Below are positions 15,779 to 21,524 of a stretch of 22,980 nucleotides of DNA, piece by piece. The stretch comes from a bacterium (GTDB lineage: Bacteria; JACRDZ01; JAQUKH01): positions 1 through 22,980 of the forward strand of contig JAQUKH010000037.1 in NCBI GenBank assembly GCA_028719205.1. The letters run 5' to 3'. The first letter of the stretch is position 1. Each line of letters opens with the position of its first letter. Both the position numbers and the translations under genes were made by a program. Under the pieces are notes generated by a model that did no database searches, was not told the DNA's origin, and saw nothing but the letters and a program-made list of their open reading frames with translations.

Positions 15779-17385
15779 TGACCACAATCGAAGAATTTAA
15801 CAAATGGCTGGAAAGGCCGGAAGGGCTTCATCTTGAATTTAAGGAAGCGAAAGCGGAATGGAGTGATAAACATGCGATTGAAGATTATTGTGCTGCTCTC
15901 TCAAATGAAGGAGGAGGAAAACTTATCTTTGGTGTGAGAAATAATGGAGATGTTGTCGGTACAAATGCTTTTTCGGGTACGTATAATAAATTGTCGAATG
16001 ATTTAATGGTAAAAATCGGTATCCGAATTGATGTCGAAGAGTTGAAACATCCCGATGGAAGGGTGTTAATTTTTCACGTTTCTAATCATTATATTGGTAA
16101 ACCGATTAAGCATAAAGGTATTTATTGGATGCGAGCGGGTGAGTCGTTAACTGCTATGGACGAGAAGACATTGTCTAATAAATTAAATGAAGCCAATCCC
16201 GATTTCTCATGTCAGATAGTGAAGGATTTGGGTGTGTCCGATTTAGAAGAAACTGCCTTGGAAAATTTTAAACGCTTATGGGCAAAAAAGGCGCAAAGAG
16301 AAGATTATCTAAGTTTTACAAACGATAAGATGCTTAGAGCTATTGGATTGTTATCCGATAGCGGCTTAAATTATGCAAGCCTTATTTTATTCGGAAAGAA
16401 AAGTAAGATTGATCAATTTCTGGCATGTAGTGAAATAATATTTGAATGGCGGCAAGATCCTCGAAAAACTCCTTATGATTTCCGTATCAATTGGAGAGAA
16501 CCCTTTTTTAAAATATATGATTTGGTATGGGAAACTATTAACGTAAGAAATTTGCGATTCCCTTTCCAGGAAGGACTTTTCCAGCGAGAAGTTTATGCCT
16601 TCAGTGAAAAACCTATTCGTGAAGCATTATTAAATGCCGTTACCCATCGCGATTATACCTTGAACAGCCAATCTATTTTTATTATGGCATCTCCTGAAGA
16701 GTTTGTTATTGAAAGTCCAGGAGGTTTTCCTGCTGGAATTACTTTAGATAATGTTCTTTTCAAAAAAGCATGGAGAAACAGATGTATTGCTGAAACGTTT
16801 GAAAAAGCTGGGCTTGTAGAGCGTTCCGGTCAGGGAATGGATGATATTTTTGGAAATACTATCAGAGAAGGCAAAGGAATGCCTGATTTATCTGAAGATT
16901 CTTTTAGTGTTAAATTAAAAATACCTGCGCAGGTTAAAGATAAGAATTTTATACTATTTCTAGAAAAAGTTGCAAAAGAAAAACAATTTCCTCTTTCTTT
17001 TGAAGAGATATATGAATTAGAAAAAATACGTGAGAATAAAAAATTTGGAAACTTGAAGTTCAAAAATAAATTTCTTGAACTGGGTATTATTGAGCAAGTA
17101 GGTAGAACAAGTGGAGCAAGGTATATACTTTCACATAAATATTATGTTTTCGAAGGGAAAATTGGAAAGCATACGAGGTTAACTGGTATACCTCGTGAGA
17201 AAGAAAAGGAATTCATATTAAAACATTTGGAAAAGAATGAAAAGGGGTTCATGAAAGATTTTAAAGATATTTTCCCAGAGTTAAAAATGATGGATATTTC
17301 AAATTTATTACAGGAGTTGAAAGCTACAAGGATTATTGAACATGTAGGTTCATCCAGAAATGGTTATTGGAAATTACAAAAGTAA
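15775..17385 (+). CDS. AlbA_2 (Schlafen-like) domain protein with HATPase-like and winged-helix C-terminus
   Basis: A 536-residue protein whose ATGA start overlaps the OLD nuclease stop, the mark of a translationally coupled pair. Residues 13-110 match the AlbA_2/Schlafen nucleic-acid-binding domain, with the acidic strand GLHLEFKEAK (17-26) and ALSNEGGGKLIFGVRNNGDV (41-60). Residues 278-360 match the GHKL/HATPase_c_4 domain that usually follows (EKPIREALLNAVTHRDY, ESPGGFPAGIT, RSGQGMDD). The last 160 residues look like winged-helix segments (KFKNKFLELGIIEQVGRTSGARYIL and a repeat-like LLQELKATRIIEHVG). Such proteins are often annotated as RecG-like or transcriptional regulators; several are linked to genomic conflict. 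Here it is most simply a regulator or effector partner of the OLD nuclease; the function is unproven. Confidence 0.85.
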   Translation: MMTTIEEFNKWLERPEGLHLEFKEAKAEWSDKHAIEDYCAALSNEGGGKLIFGVRNNGDVVGTNAFSGTYNKLSNDLMVKIGIRIDVEELKHPDGRVLIFHVSNHYIGKPIKHKGIYWMRAGESLTAMDEKTLSNKLNEANPDFSCQIVKDLGVSDLEETALENFKRLWAKKAQREDYLSFTNDKMLRAIGLLSDSGLNYASLILFGKKSKIDQFLACSEIIFEWRQDPRKTPYDFRINWREPFFKIYDLVWETINVRNLRFPFQEGLFQREVYAFSEKPIREALLNAVTHRDYTLNSQSIFIMASPEEFVIESPGGFPAGITLDNVLFKKAWRNRCIAETFEKAGLVERSGQGMDDIFGNTIREGKGMPDLSEDSFSVKLKIPAQVKDKNFILFLEKVAKEKQFPLSFEEIYELEKIRENKKFGNLKFKNKFLELGIIEQVGRTSGARYILSHKYYVFEGKIGKHTRLTGIPREKEKEFILKHLEKNEKGFMKDFKDIFPELKMMDISNLLQELKATRIIEHVGSSRNGYWKLQK

Positions 17386-17481
17386 ATCTATTTTATATAT
17401 TTAATCGCGATAGATATGTATATCTTATTGAAAATAAAGTATATTTATGTTTGAAATTAAATCTATTCTAAATCTATTTTA
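17383..17481 (+). repeat. Three copies of a 13-base direct repeat at the right edge of the inserted pair
   Basis: The word TAAATCTATTYTA occurs at 17383-17395 (starting in the stop codon of the AlbA_2 gene), 17458-17470 and 17469-17481, the last two overlapping. The gap also holds a perfect palindrome AGATAT-GT-ATATCT at 17412-17425. No matching copy is visible at the left junction near 13925, so this is not a proven target duplication. It may mark the scar of an insertion or a regulatory site for the downstream flxA gene. Confidence 0.5.
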
Positions 17482-17494
17482 AAGGAAGTGCCTT

Positions 17495-18322
17495 GTGAAA
17501 AACATTTATTTACCCTATTTAATGGTAGTAAAAAATATTATTCAGGAAACGTTTGATGTGAAAACTTTGCAGTTGGTTTTCAAAAATGAAGAGGAAGGGA
17601 AGAATTTCTCGTTTTTACCGGGGCAATTCTGTGAATTTTCGGTTTTTGGGGCGGGGGAGGCGACTTTTTGTCTTGCTTCTTCACCAACGAGAAAAGAATT
17701 TATCGAATGCAGTATAAAAAAGATTGGGAAGATCACAAATGCCATTCATGAATTAAAAGAAGGTGATATTGTAGGCCTGCGCGGCCCTTACGGGAATACG
17801 TTTCCGATGGATTTGATAAAAGGAAAAAATCTTTTATTTATCGGCGGAGGGATCGGGATAGCGCCGCTTCGTTCACTAATAGATTATTGTATAGACAACC
17901 GCGCTGATTACAAACAAATTGAAATAATTTACGGGGCAAGGACGCCTCAGGACTTGGTATATACAAGAATATTTGATGAATGGAAAAAGCAACAAAATGT
18001 TAACCTACACATTACAGTAGATCGAATAGTCGGCGATTGGAAAGGGCATGTGGATTTTGTTCCGACATATTTAAAAGAATTAAAACCCTCCGCGGAAAAT
18101 ACCGTCGCTATTACCTGCGGCCCGCCGATCATGATCAAGTTTGTAGTTGAGGCTTTAGTCGCGCTTGGTTTTCCTGATGACAGGATAATAAGTTCACTGG
18201 AAATGAAAATGAAATGCGGTGTCGGCAAATGCGGCAGATGCAATATCGGCAAAACCTATGTCTGCAAAGACGGCCCGATTTTTAGTTATGGAGAAATAAA
18301 GAACCTGATGAGGGAGTTTTAA
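17495..18322 (+). CDS. flxA: FlxA-like NAD(P)H/FAD oxidoreductase subunit (AsrB/PyrK-type)
   Basis: A 275-residue ferredoxin-reductase-type protein starting at GTG 17495 behind AAAGGAAG. An N-terminal FAD-binding barrel carries LPGQFCEFSV (41-50), TFCLASSP (57-64) and GDIVGLRGPYGN (90-101). A Rossmann nucleotide-binding domain follows, with LLFIGGGIGIAPLRSL (113-128) and ITCGPPIMIK (206-215). The end has C241, C246, C249 and C257 (KCGVGKCGRC to YVC), the [2Fe-2S] site of the PyrK/AsrB/FlxA family. FlxA oxidises NAD(P)H and feeds FlxB/C/D and HdrA. It belongs with flxB but is separated from it by the OLD/AlbA_2 pair of about 3.5 kb. All catalytic motifs look intact. Confidence 0.87.
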   Translation: MKNIYLPYLMVVKNIIQETFDVKTLQLVFKNEEEGKNFSFLPGQFCEFSVFGAGEATFCLASSPTRKEFIECSIKKIGKITNAIHELKEGDIVGLRGPYGNTFPMDLIKGKNLLFIGGGIGIAPLRSLIDYCIDNRADYKQIEIIYGARTPQDLVYTRIFDEWKKQQNVNLHITVDRIVGDWKGHVDFVPTYLKELKPSAENTVAITCGPPIMIKFVVEALVALGFPDDRIISSLEMKMKCGVGKCGRCNIGKTYVCKDGPIFSYGEIKNLMREF

Positions 18323-18331
18323 AATAATAAG

Positions 18332-18883
18332 ATGGATAGCCGAAAAATAATGAAAGCTAATTTAAGCTTAATTCAGGGTGATATTACAAAACAAAAGACA
18401 GATGCAATCGTTAATGCGGCGAATTCTACATTAATGGGCGGCGGCGGGGTGGATGGCGCTATCCATTATGCCGGAGGGCCGGTAATTTTAGAAGAGTGCA
18501 AGGAGATCCGAAAAAAACAAGGGCTATTGCCAACGGGTGAGGCGGTAATTACTTCAGGCGGAAAGCTTCCGGCGAAATATGTTATCCATACTGTGGGCCC
18601 TGTTTGGAAGGGCGGAACTCACAATGAACCGGTTCTTTTGGCGAATTGTTACCGAAACAGCCTGAATCTTGCGAAAAAGAAAGGTTTGAAGTCCATTTCA
18701 TTCCCGTCCATATCTACCGGTATTTATTCTTATCCGGTTGATAAGGCATCTGAGATCGCGGTCAAAACTGTAATTGGATTTTTAAATAATAATAAAGGTA
18801 TCGAAGAAGTTTATTTTGTTCTATATGATTCATTTACATTTTCAACATATAAAAAAGCTTTGGAGGAATATACAAAAAAGTAA
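18332..18883 (+). CDS. Macrodomain protein (YmdB-like ADP-ribose-binding/deacetylase)
   Basis: A macrodomain of 183 residues from ATG 18332, or 177 from the in-frame ATG 18350 whose product M-K-A-N-L-S-L-I-Q-G-D-I fits the family start better. Motifs: LIQGDITKQKTDAIVNAANS, TLMGGGGVDGAIHYAGG and ISTGIYSYP, the loops that bind ADP-ribose, including the Asn and Asp used in O-acetyl-ADP-ribose deacetylation and mono-ADP-ribosyl removal. It lies 9 bases after flxA, so it may be read through from that operon, but no stronger link to Hdr-Flx is evident. A house-keeping role in ADP-ribose turnover is as likely as a conflict-related one. Confidence 0.93.
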   Translation: MDSRKIMKANLSLIQGDITKQKTDAIVNAANSTLMGGGGVDGAIHYAGGPVILEECKEIRKKQGLLPTGEAVITSGGKLPAKYVIHTVGPVWKGGTHNEPVLLANCYRNSLNLAKKKGLKSISFPSISTGIYSYPVDKASEIAVKTVIGFLNNNKGIEEVYFVLYDSFTFSTYKKALEEYTKK

Positions 18884-18912
18884 TTGACCTGAAAATAAAA
18901 AAAGGGTAGAAT
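18884..18912 (+). promoter_or_regulatory. Near-consensus sigma70 promoter for the 56-residue membrane protein
   Basis: A -35 box TTGACC (18884-18889) and -10 box TAGAAT (18907-18912) are separated by exactly 17 bases, giving an expected start near 18919. It begins immediately after the macrodomain stop codon and precedes a strong AAAGGAGG ribosome site. Confidence 0.75.
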
Positions 18913-18945
18913 TAATCAATAAAGTAAAAATAAAAGGAGGAAAAC

Positions 18946-19116
18946 ATGAGCGCACCTGCGGCAGGATCTTATTTATATTACGTAAATAGCTGGCTTTTGG
19001 CAAAAGGCGGATACGTGTCTGTTTTAGGAACGTTTTGTTTCAAAGTTGCCTTTATAATTCTTATACTTGGCATATTTGTTTATTCCTTGAAGAAAAACAA
19101 TACATTTGAAGAATAA
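18946..19116 (+). CDS. Small single-span membrane protein, 56 residues
   Basis: A short open frame with ATG 18946, behind a canonical AAAGGAGG ribosome site and a near-consensus promoter, so it is very likely translated. The product starts M-S-A-P-A-A-G-S-Y-L-Y-Y, followed by a hydrophobic stretch around FKVAFIILILGIFVYSL (residues 32-48) and a short charged tail KKNNTFEE. A topology with one membrane helix is probable; there is no lipobox or clear cleavage site. I do not recognise the family. It is independent of the macrodomain operon and converges on the DUF2914 gene, ending 16 bases before that gene's stop. Confidence 0.75.
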   Translation: MSAPAAGSYLYYVNSWLLAKGGYVSVLGTFCFKVAFIILILGIFVYSLKKNNTFEE

Positions 19117-19120
19117 ACTT

Positions 19121-19139
19121 GGGATAATATTATTATTCC
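19121..19139. terminator. Weak hairpin between convergent genes
   Basis: GGGATAAT at 19121-19128 can pair with ATTATTCC at 19132-19139 (8 pairs including one G-U, 3-base loop). It lies between two convergent genes and overlaps the end of the minus-strand frame. No clear U-tract follows on either strand, so terminator activity is only a possibility. Confidence 0.3.
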
Positions 19140-19540
19140 TTAGCGCCTATTGTAAAAACTAATCTTTTTATAACGGTGCTATCGTTAATTGTTGCTTCTA
19201 CCTGCCATTCTCCTTTTTGGCTTGGGTTGATCCGATAGTAGCTCCATGTGCGGTATTGCCCTGCGCCATACTCCAGTTCTGTTTCATCAAGTTTTGTATT
19301 TTTATAATACCATGAATGCTTTATTGTTCCGGATTTACTGCTTTTTATTTCTGTAAAGAAAAAAAGCTTTTCCGTTGTTTCAGGAAAATTAACATCGTTT
19401 CCAACCGGTTCGTGGCCCTGGATATCAGTACATACTGCCGCCCTCGGAATAGAAACATCAATGCTTGTCTCTTCCGCGTAAACAGAAAAAATGAAAATAG
19501 AAATTACCGGTAAAAATAATAAATAAGTTTTGAATTTCAT
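19133..19540 (-). CDS. Secreted DUF2914-domain protein
   Basis: About 135 residues when started at the ATG ending at 19540, which has a GGAGG ribosome site and gives a clean signal peptide MKFKTYLLFLPVISIFIFS with cleavage likely after V-Y-A. An upstream in-frame start would bury the signal and is unlikely. The mature part matches DUF2914: RAAVCTDIQGHEPVG, FFFTEIKSSKSGTIKHSWYY, RTWSYYRINPSQKGEWQVE and VIKRLVFTI, a small beta-sandwich often exported and of unknown function. It is read from the same strand as the zinc-ribbon gene 23 bases upstream, likely one transcript. Biochemical role unknown. Confidence 0.82.
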   Translation of the reverse strand: MKFKTYLLFLPVISIFIFSVYAEETSIDVSIPRAAVCTDIQGHEPVGNDVNFPETTEKLFFFTEIKSSKSGTIKHSWYYKNTKLDETELEYGAGQYRTWSYYRINPSQKGEWQVEATINDSTVIKRLVFTIGAKE

Positions 19541-19563
19541 TTCTTTAATCCTCCAATTTTTTG

Positions 19564-19746
19564 TTATATTTTTTCTTTGCAGCTCGGGCAAATAGTCAGG
19601 TTATCTGGGATCATTTTGCCGCATTTCTTGCAATTTACAAATTTTTTCCCGCAAGGTTCACAAAATGCGGTTTCTTTGCAAATTATGCTTCCTCCGCAGT
19701 AAGGACAGGTACAAGCTTTTTTAGACACGGTTTTACATTTTTTCAT
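19564..19746 (-). CDS. Small double zinc-ribbon protein
   Basis: A 60-residue protein with four CxxC pairs: CPYCGG, CEPCGK, CKKCGK and CPSCKE, which can form two zinc ribbons. A GGGAG ribosome site precedes the start. Similar tiny zinc-ribbon proteins bind nucleic acid or serve as metal-binding adaptors, but the sequence alone gives no specific role. It lies 46 bases downstream of cutA and 23 bases upstream of the DUF2914 gene on the same strand. Confidence 0.75.
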   Translation of the reverse strand: MKKCKTVSKKACTCPYCGGSIICKETAFCEPCGKKFVNCKKCGKMIPDNLTICPSCKEKI

Positions 19747-19792
19747 ATAACGCTCCCTATTTTAAAATTCAAAAGTTGTAAGTTTTTTATAA

Positions 19793-20146
19793 CTAAAAAT
19801 TTGTTTTACTATTGCTTAGAACTGCTATAGATTCTCCGATCCACCGAAGATAATCTTTATTTCCCCCAATAATTGATACTGCAATTACTTCAGGGACTTT
19901 ATAAGAATGCAATTCTTTGATCCTTTTAGTTACAAAAGGAATATTTTTTTCAAGAGTTTTAATAATTAATAGCATTTCATTAGCAGTATCTATTTTCCCT
20001 TCCCACCAAAAAAATGATTCGATAGATGGAAGGATGTTTACGCAGGCAGCTAATTTTTCTTCAAGTAAAGCATTTGTTATTTTTTTTGCTTCCTCTTTTG
20101 ATGAAACCGTGCTAAAAATGACTGTATATGAAGTAAAATTTTCCAT
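19793..20146 (-). CDS. cutA: CutA1 divalent-cation tolerance family protein
   Basis: A 117-residue CutA1 protein: TVIFSTVSSKEEAKKI, LAACVNILP (33-40 region), WWEGKIDTANEMLLIIKT, the substrate-side HSYKVPEVIAV and the end DYLRWIGES match family blocks in order. CutA1 proteins are very stable trimers with a PII-like fold, once linked to copper tolerance and of still uncertain function. It starts 2 bases after the stop of the upstream radical-SAM gene, indicating co-translation. Confidence 0.93.
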   Translation of the reverse strand: MENFTSYTVIFSTVSSKEEAKKITNALLEEKLAACVNILPSIESFFWWEGKIDTANEMLLIIKTLEKNIPFVTKRIKELHSYKVPEVIAVSIIGGNKDYLRWIGESIAVLSNSKTNF

Positions 20147-20148
20147 TT

Positions 20149-21087
20149 TTAATTATTAAAATAAACCCCGGCATATTTTTTGTCTTCTTCTTCCGTGAAT
20201 TCCTGAAACCATCCGTTATCAAGCCCGTACATTTCAGCCATATTGATAGTATTTTGATATTCTTCAAGGGTAATTTTTCTTGTTAGTTCAGGGAAATCGG
20301 ATGCTTTGTGATATGGAAAATACTGGCTCATCAGGCTTAATAAGATTTTATCATTAAAATTTTGAGAAATAAACTTAAAAATACTTTTTGACGCGGAAAG
20401 GTTATTAGGCAGGATCAAATGGCGGATAATAACACCTTTTTTAATGATATTATTTTCATCTGTCTGTACTTCCCCTGTTTGATGAAACATTTCTTTAACA
20501 GCTTCCTGATTGACCGGGAAATAATCTTTAGCGTTAGAATATTTTTGAGAAGAAATATCATCTCCGTAACGCATATCAGGCAGATAAACATCAACAATTC
20601 CATTTAGCAGTTTCAACACCTCTATTTTCTCATATCCGCTTGTATTATAAACTATCGGAATAGAAAGGCCGTGTTTTTTTGCCTCATAGATGGATTCCAG
20701 AATAAACGGCAGAAAATGTGTCGGAGTTACCAAATTTATATTATGGCATTTTTGATCTTGAAGCCAAAGCATTTTTTTGGCCAGGTCTTCTTTTGATATT
20801 TCATCACCTTCACCTTTCTGGCTGAACGGAAAATTCTGGCAATAAACGCAATTAAGGTTGCAATTGGAGAAAAAAATTGTTCCTGACCCATATGTCCCTG
20901 AAATTGGAGGTTCTTCACCAAAATGAGGAAATATATGACGGACTTTCATCTTATAATCTGCCTTGCAAAATCCTTTTTCACCTTTTTTGCGGTTAACTTT
21001 GCAATTTCTCGGGCATAGAATGCAGGGGCTCGCAAGCGCGTAAGCCTGATTAATGCGGTCATTTAATTCAGGAAGGGTAATGTCCAT
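20149..21087 (-). CDS. PflA-like radical-SAM protein (COG1313 type)
   Basis: A 312-residue radical-SAM enzyme with a GGAGG ribosome site before its ATG (complement of 21085-21087). The radical-SAM cluster motif CNLNCVYC has C76, C80 and C83. An N-terminal cysteine set CILCPRNC (C22, C25, C29) plus GFC (C41) is typical of the uncharacterised pyruvate-formate-lyase-activating-enzyme-like family COG1313, as are GSGTIFFSNCNLNCVYCQN, PTHFLPFI, VDVYLPDMRYG and IIRHLILPN. It generates a 5'-deoxyadenosyl radical on an unknown substrate, possibly a protein glycyl radical. No glycyl-radical enzyme is nearby. It forms a pair with cutA. Confidence 0.9.
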   Translation of the reverse strand: MDITLPELNDRINQAYALASPCILCPRNCKVNRKKGEKGFCKADYKMKVRHIFPHFGEEPPISGTYGSGTIFFSNCNLNCVYCQNFPFSQKGEGDEISKEDLAKKMLWLQDQKCHNINLVTPTHFLPFILESIYEAKKHGLSIPIVYNTSGYEKIEVLKLLNGIVDVYLPDMRYGDDISSQKYSNAKDYFPVNQEAVKEMFHQTGEVQTDENNIIKKGVIIRHLILPNNLSASKSIFKFISQNFNDKILLSLMSQYFPYHKASDFPELTRKITLEEYQNTINMAEMYGLDNGWFQEFTEEEDKKYAGVYFNN

Positions 21088-21312
21088 AATTTCCTCCCGT
21101 TTTTATTGTTCAGTAATCTTTACCCACAATGCGACAATCGGAAATTGAACTCGCTTCGCTCTCCATAGGGGCTCCGCCCCTATGGCGTTCACTTCGTTCA
21201 CTGTCACCCCTTGAAGAAAACTTCCGTTTTCTCCAAATCTCTTTCCCGTTCAAGTCAAACGGTTCTAAAAAATCACTTCACTTTTTATGTTTACTGATGG
21301 TTATTTTTTAAA
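21088..21312. other. Gene-free 225-base stretch with tRNA fragment, hairpin and tandem repeats
   Basis: This region between the radical-SAM start and tRNA-Cys has no credible gene. It holds, from left to right: a copy of the tRNA-Cys 3' end (12 exact bases GCGACAATCGGA at 21131-21142 plus TTGAAC at 21145-21150), a tandem TCGCT-TCGCT (21151-21160), a perfect 10-base inverted repeat at 21163-21185, CGTTCACT twice (21186-21193, 21195-21202) and a smaller AGAAAAC/GTTTTCT hairpin near 21220-21240. Confidence 0.7.
21163..21185. repeat. Perfect 10-bp inverted repeat with 3-base loop
   Basis: CCATAGGGGC (21163-21172) and GCCCCTATGG (21176-21185) are perfect reverse complements around TCC. There is no U-tract on either side, so it is not a standard terminator. 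Short tandem words on both flanks (TCGCT x2; CGTTCACT x2) make it look like a REP-type or mobile-element end. Confidence 0.85.
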
Positions 21313-21388
21313 TGGAGGCGACAATCGGACTTGAACCGATGAATAGCGGTTTTGCAGACCGCCGCCTTAGCCACTTGGCTATGTCGCC
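21313..21388 (-). tRNA. tRNA-Cys (anticodon GCA), CCA encoded
   Basis: Reading the minus strand from 21388, the 5' end GGCGACA pairs with TGTCGCC (complement of 21317-21323). The D arm is GCC-AAGTGGCTAA-GGC, the anticodon arm GCGGT-CTGCAAA-ACCGC gives anticodon GCA, and the T arm is ATCGG-TTCGAGT-CCGAT. The discriminator is U, as expected for tRNA-Cys, and CCA is encoded (complement of 21313-21315). All four stems pair. Its 3' end is partly copied at 21131-21150. Confidence 0.96.
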
Positions 21389-21404
21389 CCTAAATTGTAT
21401 AAAG

Positions 21405-21433
21405 ATTCTATATTAATTGGTTTCTAAAGTCAA
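21405..21433 (-). promoter_or_regulatory. Promoter of the tRNA-Cys gene
   Basis: On the minus strand TTGACT (complement of 21428-21433) and TAGAAT (complement of 21405-21410) are 17 bases apart, a near-consensus sigma70 promoter placing the start about 10 bases before the tRNA 5' end. Confidence 0.75.
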
Positions 21434-21463
21434 GCCAAATTAGTTTCAAAATATTTGTTTGTA

Positions 21464-21472
21464 TGATATAAT
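21464..21472 (+). promoter_or_regulatory. Extended -10 promoter for the outer-membrane protein gene
   Basis: TGATATAAT contains a perfect TATAAT (21467-21472) with the TGn extension; the -35 region is weak (TTTCAA at 21444-21449, 17 bases upstream). It lies about 50 bases before the start at 21525, which has its own AAAGGAGG-type ribosome site. Confidence 0.55.
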
Positions 21473-21524
21473 TTAAATTAAATTTTGTAAAATGATCACA
21501 TTGTAAAAAAGGAGGATAAGAATT

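Noticed and set aside
13931-17385. Classic Gabija system
   Set aside because: The first gene resembles GajA in layout, but the partner is an AlbA_2/HATPase protein and not a UvrD-like helicase (GajB).
13926-17494. Insertion sequence or transposon carrying the nuclease pair
   Set aside because: No transposase, no terminal inverted repeats and no matching direct repeat at the left junction were seen.
12912-18322. Anaerobic sulfite reductase AsrAB
   Set aside because: flxB and flxA resemble AsrA and AsrB, but there is no AsrC catalytic subunit and the hdrCBA-mvhD context fits the Flx module better.
21163-21185. Intrinsic terminator
   Set aside because: The stem is perfect but no T-run follows on either strand.
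21131-21205. A second, decayed tRNA gene
   Set aside because: Only the last 20 or so bases resemble the tRNA-Cys 3' end; no acceptor, D or anticodon stems can be formed with the adjoining sequence.
21129-21311. 60-codon open frame on the plus strand before the tRNA
   Set aside because: It reads through the tRNA fragment, hairpin and tandem repeats, has no ribosome site and looks unlike a protein.
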